Source: Chamaelirium japonicum
Taxonomy: Eukaryota; Streptophyta; Magnoliopsida; Liliales; Melanthiaceae
Length of the DNA: 64,000 nucleotides
Reading direction: 5' to 3'
Assembly (NCBI GenBank): GCA_947650365.1
Contig: OX393550.1
Coordinates: 48,158,440-48,222,439, forward strand
Shown: positions 1 to 9,359 of the stretch, one piece after another
How positions within the stretch are numbered: position 1 is the first letter of the stretch
How the letters are laid out: every line of letters begins with the position of its first letter
Program-made: the position numbers and the translations under genes
Notes under the pieces: model-generated
Databases searched by the model: none
Seen by the model: the letters and a program-made list of their open reading frames with translations, nothing else
Told to the model about the DNA's origin: nothing

Positions 1-8
1 CTCCCTCC

Positions 9-1277
9 ATGTCAGTTGTTAGGTGCGCCCTGTCTCAACCCAAGGACAAGAAGGTCAAACTGGGTCCCTGCCAACCTAAGAATAGTCAGGCCGAACAGCA
101 ATCAACGCTAGCTAAAAAGATTTTCAAGGAGCATGATTCGGTCCTAATCTTCGTAGACCGATTTTCTGAGGTGACCCATTTCCTCCCTTGTTCCAAGACG
201 TCCGATGGCGTCATAAAGTTACACGGATTGCCTGAAATCATGCCCAACAAGGATGTCAAGATCACCAGTTTTTGTTGGAAAATCCCATGGCACAAGCTGG
301 GCACTAGGCTCCAGTTCTCCACTACCGTCCATTCCCAGACCAATGACCGGACTGAAGTTGTCAATAGGAGTCCGGGAAACCTTGCCCGTACCTTGATAGG
401 TGAACACGTTAAGACTTGGGATCTGAAACTGTCAGTAGCCGAGTTTGCATATAATACATCTGTCAATAGGTCCACCGGTGTGAGTCCTCATGAAGTCGTG
501 CATGGGTTCAAACCTAGGCAACCATTCGATCTTATTCCCATATCTGAGCATCATAAAATTTCCGAGTCTGCGTCTGCATTTGCATCACATATGCATGAAC
601 TATATAAAGAAATCAGTAACAAAATTGAGCAGAGCAATGCTGACTATAAATTACGAGCCGATGCCCGAAAACGAGCTCAACTTTTTAACATCAGGGATTA
701 TGTGATGGTCCGGCTCCGCCTGGAACGGTTTCCCCCGGGGACTGTGAAGAAACTACATGCACGCAGTGCCGGCCCCTTTCGGATCCTAAGGAAGATAAAT
801 GACAATGCCTATGTCATTGACCTACCTGAGGGTTTTGGCATTAGTCCGACTTTCAATACCGAAGATTTAGTGGCCTACAAGGGCCCAAATTTCAACCCTA
901 TTAACCCTCTGGTAGAGCCTACCCTGGATCCTGTTTCTGAGAGCAACTCTTTACCTCCACTACCCCAAAATATCCCAAATCCCACAGCAGACGGCATTGA
1001 TAAAATTCTAGATGACGAAATCGTCTCTGGTAGAGACAGTGGAATCCGGCGGTACCTGGTTTGCTGGAAAGGAAGGCCCCATTCTGAGGACGCGTGGATT
1101 GAGCATCAGGGACCCCAGCAGATGGACCCAGACCTACTGGAGCTGTACGAGAGCCGCACCGATCCTTACTTGACGGAGTCGAGTTCTCTCCCACCCCGGG
1201 AGAATGATGGGGACATCGAGCAGAGCCCATGGCGCGTGTACGAGCGCAGGAGGCGCCACCTGAGCCTATGGCTCTGA
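9..1277 (+). CDS. Ty3/gypsy chromovirus integrase + chromodomain (pol 3' end, 5'-truncated at window edge)
   Basis: This open frame of about 420 codons is the end of a Ty3/gypsy pol polyprotein. Residues about 40-60 hold the first integrase-core segment (FVDRFSEVTHFLPC). A short internal deletion follows, then the HGLP segment, then the TEVVNRS segment that normally carries the third catalytic acid. The zinc-binding N-terminus is missing. The middle part has the usual integrase C-terminal fold region (RDYVMVRL, then LHARSAGPFRILRKI). The last ~90 residues carry a chromodomain (RRYLVCWKGRPHSEDAWI), which marks the chromovirus branch. In this branch the chromodomain is known to guide integration to marked heterochromatin. 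The frame is open, but the catalytic core is internally shortened, so the copy is probably inactive. The ATG at 9 is not a natural start; the polyprotein would begin upstream of the window. Confidence 0.85.
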   Translation: MSVVRCALSQPKDKKVKLGPCQPKNSQAEQQSTLAKKIFKEHDSVLIFVDRFSEVTHFLPCSKTSDGVIKLHGLPEIMPNKDVKITSFCWKIPWHKLGTRLQFSTTVHSQTNDRTEVVNRSPGNLARTLIGEHVKTWDLKLSVAEFAYNTSVNRSTGVSPHEVVHGFKPRQPFDLIPISEHHKISESASAFASHMHELYKEISNKIEQSNADYKLRADARKRAQLFNIRDYVMVRLRLERFPPGTVKKLHARSAGPFRILRKINDNAYVIDLPEGFGISPTFNTEDLVAYKGPNFNPINPLVEPTLDPVSESNSLPPLPQNIPNPTADGIDKILDDEIVSGRDSGIRRYLVCWKGRPHSEDAWIEHQGPQQMDPDLLELYESRTDPYLTESSSLPPRENDGDIEQSPWRVYERRRRHLSLWL

Positions 1278-2440
1278 TCAGACAGCCTGCACCACCATGG
1301 ATGATTGCATTTGTTTTTATTTTCTGCATTGTGTTATTTAGTCCCACCTCGACTTTCAGGGGTTTTCGCTTGTTATCGCAGGCCTTTATATAGGCCTGCC
1401 CATGGAACATGTAAGGACACTGAATAATGAAATGAAAATTTGTTTCTCCACTTTTGTGTTGAGTGACAACAGGGTGAGGTGTGTGAAACCCCAATCCCAA
1501 ACCCTAGGCGTGTGAAACCCTAGGTGGGTACTAGGCGTGTGAAACCCTAGCCCAACCCTTACCTTATTCCGCCTCCATGCTCCGCAACCCAGCCACCAGC
1601 CCGCCTCCTCCTTTCCCCCGGCCCATCCAACATCCTCCCCCCCCCCCCCCCCCCCTGTCCGCCGCCTCTCTCCCTCCCTCCCTCTCACCCGACCGGCCCC
1701 ACCCAGGTGCCGACCCCCCTTCCCCATCCCGATCCCCTCCTCTCCCCCTCCTGCCGCTGCCTACCCGAAACCCCCAGCCCCCACCCGATCCCTCCTCTCC
1801 CCTCTCCCCGCTGCCTACCCGAAACCCCCAGCCCCACCCGATCCCTCCTCTCCCCTCTCCCGGCTGCCTACCCGAACCCCACCCATTCCCCCGCCCGACC
1901 CTCTCCGCTTCCCTTCCCCTCCCTGCGGCTGCTACCCGACCCCAACTCCCCACCCGTTTCCTCTTCAGCCCCAGCCCCCCCCCCCCCCCAGCAGCCCGAA
2001 ACCACCCCCCCTTTCCCTCCTTCACCACCGGCCCGACACCCCCCTCCAACCGCCTGCACCCCTCCCTCATCCATCACCCGACCCGGTCCCCAGCCGCCCG
2101 AGCACCCTCCTCATCCCCCATTCGGCTTGGCCCGATACCCCATCCCCACCTTCCCCGGCATAGATCATTGGAAGATTAAAGACGCAGAGAGGTGCCTCGA
2201 CAACAACTCTCCTCTCCCGACCCGGAAGGAGAGAGCGTGGAGGAGTCTGTGAAGGAGCCTCGACATCAACTTCCCCTCCCGCGACTCGGAAGAGGAAGCG
2301 TGGAGGAATACGTGCCCACGCCATCATCAGCAACTCATATTACGGATTTCCCTCCTCGGCCAGGTACTATCGTGTTTTCACCAGATTGGTTCTCTAGTCT
2401 ATTATCTTTGCCAACTGCTGCCCCATGGTGAGATTGAGTG
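1205..2440 (+). repeat. Putative 3' LTR and C-rich downstream tract of the chromovirus
   Basis: A purine run (GGGAGAATGATGGGG) near 1198-1212 sits where chromoviruses have the polypurine tract, so the 3' LTR plausibly begins at TGATGG (1205), overlapping the end of pol. A TATA-like box (tttatatagg, about 1385) fits an LTR promoter. Three copies of a 'gtgtgaaacccTag'-type motif lie at about 1480-1550. From about 1577 to 2150 the plus strand is nearly pure pyrimidine, mostly C, with runs of C at 1638-1654 and 1978-1989. This gives long proline-rich frames that are compositional artefacts. I cannot see the 3' end of the LTR because the 5' LTR is outside the window. Confidence 0.45.
2194..2319 (+). 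repeat. 63-bp imperfect tandem duplication
   Basis: Two adjacent copies (2194-2256 and 2257-2319) start with gcctcgaca and share the gga-ga-gcgtggagga core. The period of 63 keeps any reading frame. It may belong to the chromovirus LTR or to host sequence; nothing decides this. Confidence 0.6.
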
Positions 2441-2749
2441 TTCACCTGCCTGTAGCGCTGTTAATCTAGATATTGCAAGTAGGACTATTAGGATTGTCTT
2501 TTATCGCCTGATACTGAAATCGACCGGCATTGTTACAGTAGTTCCCCACGCATCTGCCCGTGTTCTTTATTTGAGTTAATTTTCTCGTGCGGTATCAACA
2601 TTAATAGTAAGCCTTGCCTGCTCAAGTAATTAATAACATTTCGTCATTTGCATTCGTTTTGCATCAGTGAATTTCTTGAGGTTGCAGTCTCTTTGAAACT
2701 CTCACCTGACATGCAACTGATATTATCCCGGACTTTGGCATGAACTGCC

Positions 2750-3115
2750 CTATTGACCAACCTTGACACAGTTCATCATAACCATCAAGCCATGTCCCAT
2801 CTATTTGGGTCGGCTAACCTTGACACGGTTACAACTAAAAATTACATTCGCATCAAGTTATGCCAACGTACATATACCACGCTCATCTTGTGTGCTTTGG
2901 CCGTCCTTGCCCAACATTTTGAACCATACAACTATATTGGCCTGGTTATTATAATGTAAAATTTACTTTTAACTATTAAAGGCATTCGTCAATCGCATAG
3001 TACCCTTGAAACTCCTTTCAACTTCATCCAAAAACTATAATTCTATTGGATATATCATCATCTATCTCTTAAAGTTTTTGTATAATAGATCCGAGATATT
3101 GTAAACAATCACATT
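2750..3115 (-). mobile_element. LINE (non-LTR retrotransposon) 3' remnant
   Basis: Read on the minus strand, this stretch gives broken pieces of the plant LINE reverse-transcriptase C-terminal region: a KEIDDDISNRI segment near 3070, an AHKMSV segment near 2900 and an ADPNRW segment near 2800. The order is that of the better-preserved LINE at 49410-51353. Stops and frameshifts throughout show it is dead. Confidence 0.55.
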
Positions 3116-3340
3116 GTTGTATTTCCTGTCTATAAATTTTGAATATGGCTTCCTTGTCATTATTGTTTCCTTTGATATTGCATTATGTATACTTTGTTTT
3201 TGTTCTACTAATTTTAAACTCCCCCAATTTCTTATTCAATGCTATCACAGTCTTATCAACTAACAATTTTCATATTAAAATAACATATACCGTGGTACTT
3301 CTTGTTGAATATCACTATAACGTTCACCAATATAAGAGTA

Positions 3341-3501
3341 TGTTGAGATGTATTCATGTATATACACATACTTAGTGTATAGAGGGCTCACATGTATTTT
3401 GCTATATATATTGGCCTAATAAGAGCATCATTCCATTCTCTCCCCAGACCCTAGCCATCTCTCTCTCTCTCCCTCTTTCTCCTTCTCAAGGGTTTGTTAC
3501 A
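3341..3501 (+). repeat. copia 5' LTR
   Basis: 161 bp, TGTTGAGATG...GTTACA. It holds a TATA-like ctatatata at about 3402 and a CT-rich stretch at 3460-3485. It differs from the 3' LTR by a few substitutions and small indels. Confidence 0.93.
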
Positions 3502-3513
3502 TGGTATCAGAGC
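3502..3513 (+). promoter_or_regulatory. copia primer-binding site
   Basis: TGGTATCAGAGC directly follows the 5' LTR. It is the standard plant copia primer-binding site, complementary to initiator tRNA-Met. Confidence 0.93.
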
Positions 3514-5220
3514 AAGGTTGATCACTGACGACGTCAAATGGCTCCCTTGTGCCGTCGATCCGTGGGTCTTTTGTTTCGCGCCGCCCAGCCCTGCGTAGCC
3601 CGCGATCGCAGCCCTCACGGGCCTCCGAATAGATCCCGATTGGAGCTCCTCGCGCTTCGATCACTCGTGCCTTGCAGCCCCTGTGTAGATCCCGCTCAGC
3701 CGGCGTCTCGCAGCTCGTAGCGCGCAACGCCCACCCCCGTCGCCTTGCAGGCCCGCGTGCGATCAGATCCTGCGCATATCCAGCGCCCGTCGCCTTGCAG
3801 CCTTGCTCATGCAGCCCTCGAGCCCGCGCCTGTCGCTTCGCAGCCCTGCGCCTGTGCCTGTGCCCCACGCCTTGCGCGCCCCTGCAGGATCTAATTGCGC
3901 CTCGCGTACCTTGCGCGCCCCTGTGCCCTGGTTCTTGTGGGGGGGGGGGGGGGGGTTTGAGTTAGGTACGATTGAAAGAGGGGCTGGTGTGTGTGCATGT
4001 GCGCCGCAACCTTGTTGGCAGCCTCGCCGCGCAGCCCGTGCCTCCCGCTCGTCGCGTCCATCGCCGCCCTCCGATCAGGTCCCACCTCACGCTCGCAGCC
4101 CCGAGCGATCCCTCTTGTCTCGCTCTCATCTCTGATCTGATCATCCCTGCTGTCGAGCCGTTTGAGCTTCATGTCCTCGTCCTCTTCGATGACGACTTCG
4201 CCGACTACTCAGACGTGACTACTTATGAGATTCCACGGGATTTTCTTCCTTTCGCCACAGACTTCCTTCTCCACGAGGCTTCTGATTGGCTAGCATGGTC
4301 CGCCACAGTCGAATCTGCTTTTGAGGGTCGCAATCTTCGAGGACATCTTGATGGCTCTACTATACATTCTGCTTCGGATGCAGAATATGGTCCCTGGTGG
4401 CTTCTTGATCAAGGCCTATCTTGTTGCGTCTGTGGATCGTTCTCTTCGCCGGGGCTTGGTTGGGCTTGCCATTGCTGCTACGATCGGGGGACACCTCATT
4501 GCTCGCTTTGTTCAGAAAAGTGGAGCATGTGAGTATCAGCTTCTCACGCAGGCCCAGTCGGCACAGTAGGGTAAGTTGACTGTTCAGCAGTTTTACTGTT
4601 AGATGTTATCATACTGGTGAGATCTTCAGGATTTTGCTCCAGTTCCTGACCCGTCACGTGCTCTAGAGTACTAGTTTTACCGGAAGCACCTTCAGTTCTA
4701 ATAGCTATTCGCTGCCCTACGAGCAGAGTTCAGTGTTTTGGCGGGTCAGCTTCTTCACCGCAACAGCCTTCCACGTCTTAATGAGGCTGTTGCTGAGCTG
4801 GTAGCTGAGGAGACTCGTCTGCATACTCTCGCCTCTAGGGCTTTACCTATTCCACCTAGTCTCCAGGGTGTACTTGCCGCTGCTCCACTACCAGTCTCAG
4901 GCCCACCAGGTGCCTCTGTACCTTCTCTCGCTGCTATTGCCTCCCATGGTAGATCGTTTTGCAGCCACTGCCAGATGCCATGTCACTTTGTGGACACCTG
5001 CTTCTCACTTCATCCAGAGAAGCGTCCTACTTACAGAGATCGTGACTATAGATATCGAGGTCGTGGTCGACCGGATACCACTGCTGCTGCATCTTTCGTC
5101 TCAGCTGGAGAACTACAGTCCATTCATGAGTAACTGGCTCAGCTTCGACTTTCTCAGCAGTCTGCCACTCCACCTAGACCTTCCAGTGCCTCCACCTTCT
5201 CTACTTCTTCTGGTAGTCCT
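3514..5220 (+). pseudogene. copia gag, degenerate
   Basis: A GC-rich leader with an expanded G run (3940-3955) is followed by gag-like sequence. Frame 3 near 4290-4350 gives the conserved WSATVESAFEGRNLRGHLDG block. Frame 1 near 4425-4570 gives VDRSLRRGLVGL and QKSGACEYQLLTQAQSAQ. A CCHC zinc knuckle (CSHCQMPCHFVDTC, spacing C-x2-C-x4-H-x4-C) lies near 4960-5005. An in-frame TAA at 5131 interrupts the link to the protease. At least two frame changes and one stop make this a pseudogene. Confidence 0.85.
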
Positions 5221-5460
5221 GCTGTTTGGATACTGGATTCGGGCGTCTCACATTACATGACGTCGGATGCCTCCTTACTCACTGCCTGTCAGCCTGCGAC
5301 GCACCTGCCACAAATCCACACTGTAGATGGCTCTCGTTTAGTCATCTCACAGTCTGGATCCATTACCTCAGCCTCCGCTTCTGCTTGCCACTTGTCCTTA
5401 CCCTCTTTGCTTCATTCTCCCACACTCCACATGCACCTTATATCAGTTAATGCTTTGTGA
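5221..5460 (+). pseudogene. copia protease segment
   Basis: Frame 1 reads WILDSGVSHYMTSD at 5227-5268. The DSG triad is the active site of the copia aspartic protease (usually DSGAS). A frameshift at about 5456 moves the continuation into frame 2. Confidence 0.88.
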
Positions 5461-6560
5461 CTCTAGCTGTTTTGTGACATTTACCTCTTCCTCTTGTTCT
5501 GTGCAGGATCTATGTACTGACCGACTGATTGGAGCAGGTTGTAGGGAAGGTGGACTGTACCAGATGGAGTTTTTTCACTCTCCAACTCCGACATCATCTG
5601 GGTTTTGTGGAGTTGTTTCTCCTGATGCCGACATATGGCACTGGAGACTAGGTCATGTGTCAGAACCGCGACTTAAGAGATTACTCCACTTTGGAGCTCT
5701 GGATCTTGGTCTTTTTTCGTCTTTGTCTACTTGTACCGGCTGCAAGCTCTCTAAAGCTGCTATCCTTCCCTTTTCATCTAGTACTTCTCAGAGATTTGCT
5801 CTTTTTGATCTTGTTCACCTTGATATCTGGGGACCTTTTCCTCTCACCTCTATGATTGGGTATTTATATTATGTCTCTTTTGTGGATGATTACAGTCGTT
5901 ATACATGGGTCTACCTTTTTCGTTGTCGCTCGGATATCCTCCAAGTCTATCAGGACTTCACCTCTATGATTCACATGCAGTTTAGTCGGCGCATCAAGAT
6001 CTTTCGATTTTATTGTGCCCTTGAGTATCTATCTACCGCTATGCACAATATTATTTAGTTCCATGGGACTATTTTTTAGCACTCGTGTCCTTACATCCAT
6101 GAGCAGAACGACGTTGCTGAGCGAAAGCATTGCCATATTCTTGCGACTACTTGTGCTCTCCTCATTTCTCGTTCTGTCCCTTGGCGTTTCTGAGCTGAGG
6201 CTCTTCTGACCTCAGTTCAACTCATTAACATCACTCCTTTGTTGGTTCTTTTGGAAGACTTGTCTCCTCACGAGCGCCTTCTTTCGACCACTCCCGACTA
6301 TAACCCTCTTCGCATATTTGGGTGCACTTGCTTTGTTCTTCCTCCCCATGAGCGTACGAAGCTGTTGCTCAGGCAGCTAAGTGCATCCTTTTTGGGATCA
6401 ACACTGAGCATAAGAGATATTGCTGTTATGATCCTGTTGCTTATCGTCTGCCTATCTGTCGACATGTCTTTTTCGTCAAAGATACGCCTTACTACTCCGC
6501 TGAGGCTCAGGATCTCACCTTCCTCGAGATTTCTTCTTCTCTATCCTCGACACTTATACC
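5461..6560 (+). pseudogene. copia integrase, frameshifted
   Basis: Frame 2 carries the GAG-pre-integrase and zinc-binding region (WHWRLGHVSEPRLKRLL, then CTGCKLSK) and the integrase core with its first two acids (DIWGP and FVDDYSR) at about 5820-5900. The normally conserved SDNA is replaced by FYCA near 6010, and a stop follows at 6056. After a further frame change, HEQNDVAERKH at about 6100-6130 supplies the catalytic glutamate region. More core sequence continues to about 6480. Confidence 0.88.
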
Positions 6561-7035
6561 TCCACCGTTGGCTTCTCCGATCCCCCCGGCTCCACCGGCT
6601 CCTTTGCTGGTTGGTTCCCCAGCTTCTTCAGTGGACTCCTCCGAGGCTTCTTGCTCTACGTCTGCGCCTCTCTCTCCTTCTCAGATTGTCTTTCCTTTCC
6701 TCAGTTTTACTCTTGTCAGACTACCCCTGTGTCTGTTTCCTTCCTCCTTCTCCGAGGGTGTAGACTTTCCTTCTATTGAGTTTGCTCCTGGTACTTCGCT
6801 TACTATGTCTGCTCCGTCGCCGCCTGTTGTGGATTTGTGCCCGCCTCGTTACCCCCAGTGTGAGCATGACCGGCCTGCTCGCTTTAGCCACGCCACTGGG
6901 CCTTCTGACCGCTTTGGCTTTGCCTCTATATGTAGCTACTCGTCTTAGATTACTGCTTTTCTTACCGCTGTGCACACAGATCGAGAGCCTCGGTCCTACT
7001 CTGAGGCAGTTCAGTTTCCTCAGTGACGTCAGGCC

Positions 7036-7835
7036 ATGGATGAAGAGTTTCAGACTTTTCAGCAGACCCAGACCTGGGATGTTGTTCCACTGCCCTATGC
7101 CGTTGAGCCTGTCAGCTGCAAGTGGATCTATAGGTCAAACACCGGTCTGATGGATCCATTGAGCGGCACAAAGCTCTGGTGGTGGCCCGTGGCTTTACTC
7201 AGGAGTATGACGTTGACTATGAGGAGACCTTTGCTCCGGTTGCTCAGATGACCACCGTTAGAGCTCTTCTGGCGGTCACAGTCGTCCGTCGCTGGCCCCT
7301 TCTTCAGATGGATGTGAAGAATGCCTTTCTTCATGGGGATTTGTCTGAGACCGTTTACATGGATCCTCCTCCCGGTCTCTGCGTTCCTCCTCAGCACCTT
7401 TGTCATCTTCGTCGGGCCATTTATGGGCTCAAGCAGGCTCCTCGCGCCTGGTTTGAGCGGTTCTGCCGTGCTGTCAAGGAGCTTGGTTACTCAGAGTGTA
7501 GTCAGGACTACTCTCTATTTGTGGGGTTTTCCCCGCAGGGCTGGGCGATCCTACTATTGTACGTGGACGACATGATCAACACTTGGGATGAGTCTGCTGC
7601 GATTGCTTGTCTTCAGCAGCACCTGAAGAGCCAGTTTCAGATGAAAGACTTGGGTACTCTTCGCTATTTTCTCGGCTTTGAGGTTGCATACAGTGCATGT
7701 GGCATTCTGCTCTCTCAACATAAGTACCTTTCAGACATCCTTAGCCGTGCTGCCCTCTCAGATACCCGCACAGTCGACACCTCTTTTGAGCTTCACTTGA
7801 AGCTACGTCCTATAGATTCTTTCAGATCCCACTAG
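7036..7835 (+). pseudogene. copia reverse transcriptase, frameshifted
   Basis: Frame 1 opens with MDEEFQTFQQTQTWDVVPLP and SCKWIYR (7036-7140). A frameshift near 7150-7180 moves to frame 3, which runs through ARGFTQEYDVDYEETFAPVA, DVKNAFLHGDL and the catalytic YVDDM (about 7560) to KDLGTLRYFLGFEV. It is a standard RVT_2 domain with the YVDD active site intact. A second break occurs at about 7830 before RNase H. Confidence 0.92.
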
Positions 7836-7839
7836 GTAC

Positions 7840-8463
7840 ATGCATATTGTGAGACAACTCGTCTATCTCTGCATCACTTGGCCTGACATTGCACATGCTG
7901 TCAACATTGTCAGTCAGTTTGTTGCAGCTCCACGATCAGTTCACTACTGTGCTCTTCTTCGGATCCTTCGGTACCTTAGAGGGACAATTACTAGCTCGTT
8001 GTTTCTGTCGTCGTCTTTCTCTCTCACTCTTCGAGCCTACTCGGATGCAGACTGGGCTAGAGATCCGACTTCACTTCGCTCCACCACTGATTACTGCTTG
8101 TTTCTAGGCGATTCTCTGATGTCCTGGCACAGCTAGAAGCAAAAAGTGGTGTCTCTTTCCAGCACTGAGGCTGAGTACAGAGCTATGGCCTCCACGACCA
8201 AGGAGATAGTCCATCTTCAACGTCTCCTCAGTTATCTCAGTGTTTCTTTCTTTGGGCCTACTCCACCTCACTTTGATGACCGAAGTGCTGTTCAGATTGC
8301 TAGCAATCCGGTTTTTCATGAGAGGACAAAGCATATTGAGATTGACTGTCACTTTGTCCGACAGGAGTATGAGGCCAAGATGATCTCACTCCCCTTCATT
8401 TCCTCAGTAGAGCAGATAGCTGACTTCTTCACGAAGTCACATCCTACGCCACGTTTTCGATAA
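7840..8463 (+). pseudogene. copia RNase H with in-frame stop
   Basis: Frame 1 carries SVHYCALLRILRYLRGT and the RNase H core YSDADWARDP. SWHS then meets a TAG at 8134-8136, where the family has SWHSKKQ (apparent AAG to TAG). Past the stop, the same frame continues with SLSSTEAEYRAMA, HERTKHIEIDCHFVR and ADFFTKS to the terminal TAA at 8461. Confidence 0.92.
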
Positions 8464-8511
8464 TTGATTGACAAACTCTTGGTGCATGAATGCATGATCC
8501 ACCTTCAGTTT

Positions 8512-8537
8512 GGGGGGGGGGGGGGGGGGGGGGAGGG
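8512..8537 (+). promoter_or_regulatory. copia polypurine tract (expanded G run)
   Basis: About 22 consecutive G residues, then AGGG, directly precede the 3' LTR. Family members usually have a much shorter run, so this looks like post-insertion slippage or an assembly artefact. Confidence 0.85.
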
Positions 8538-8712
8538 TGTTGAGATGTATTCATGTATATACACATACTTAGTGTATAGAGGGCTCACATGTATTTTGCT
8601 ATATATATTGGCCTATTGGCCTAATGAGAGCATCATTCCATTCTCTCCCCAAACCCTATCCATCTCTCTCTCACTCTCTCCCCCTCTTTCTCCTTCTCAA
8701 GGGTTTATCACA
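8538..8712 (+). repeat. copia 3' LTR
   Basis: 175 bp, the same start and end as the 5' LTR. It carries an extra ggcctatt duplication and extra CT dinucleotides, which explain the 14-bp length difference. Confidence 0.93.
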
Positions 8713-8717
8713 GAGTA

Positions 8718-9359
8718 AGAAGATATTGGCTTAATGTCATCTTTATTGTAGTCTCACTCTGACTAGAAACTTTGTCTTAAATCAACTGCTTTCCAGGCTA
8801 ACAATTTCTCCCGCATACCTGTCCTCAATAATTAAATTATAACCTCGAGGCACCAATTTCCTTCTAAAAGTCCATCAAATTCCATCTCATGGTAATTTAA
8901 TTTTGCCCATTGGCTGTCTCAACGAGAAAATAACAATGTTTTGTGCCCCATTAGCTGTGGTCTTTCTCTGCATCATTACTACATGAGCCACAAATCCCAT
9001 GCTTGCTCCATATAAGTTCAACTTGAACACTCCTGGTCTTTATGGCCTCTAGGTAACATTTACTTTCATTGGTTCAATTGTTGAGGTCCAGAATCTCTCT
9101 TTTTTCCAAGACGGATCCCTGTCTCCTTGTCAATGGCTCTTATGTTACCTATGGTGAGCTGTATGTGTTACGGAATCTGATGCACCTTCAAGAACCATTT
9201 TGATTGCTCATCAACGTCCATCCAAAGGGTCTTTTGTTTCATGTCTTTAAACACCATCCACATAACGTTGAAAAATGATGTTAAGGAAATAATTATAAAA
9301 CTTATCCTATTTGACCCCCTGCAAATTAATTTATTTTATTGAATTGTTGTTTGTGTCAG
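8718..9359. other. Non-coding stretch upstream of the first recognised UIM/EF-hand exon
   Basis: AT-rich sequence with no exon I can support. It ends in a 3' splice acceptor (ttgtgtcag, ending 9359), so at least its right part should be intron. Confidence 0.5.

Larger units (their letters stand above)
3341..8712 (+). mobile_element. Ty1/copia LTR retrotransposon, structurally complete, coding frame broken
   Basis: The element is bounded by direct LTRs (3341-3501 and 8538-8712) that start TGTTGAGATG and end CA. The flanking 5-bp target duplication is GAGTA on both sides (3336-3340 and 8713-8717). A primer-binding site follows the 5' LTR, and a G-rich polypurine tract precedes the 3' LTR. Inside, in copia order, are gag, a CCHC zinc knuckle, protease, integrase, reverse transcriptase and RNase H, split across all three frames by small indels and stop codons. 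It is therefore non-autonomous now. It lies upstream of the UIM/EF-hand exons in the same orientation, probably inside an intron of that gene or in its 5' flank. Confidence 0.95.

Noticed and set aside
1577-2252. Long Pro/Ser-rich open frames on plus and Gly-rich frames on minus
   Set aside because: They arise from a nearly pure C/T tract; no domain, no splice logic.
3538-4135. GC-rich open frames on both strands after the copia 5' LTR
   Set aside because: They lie in the copia leader/early gag region and match nothing apart from that context.
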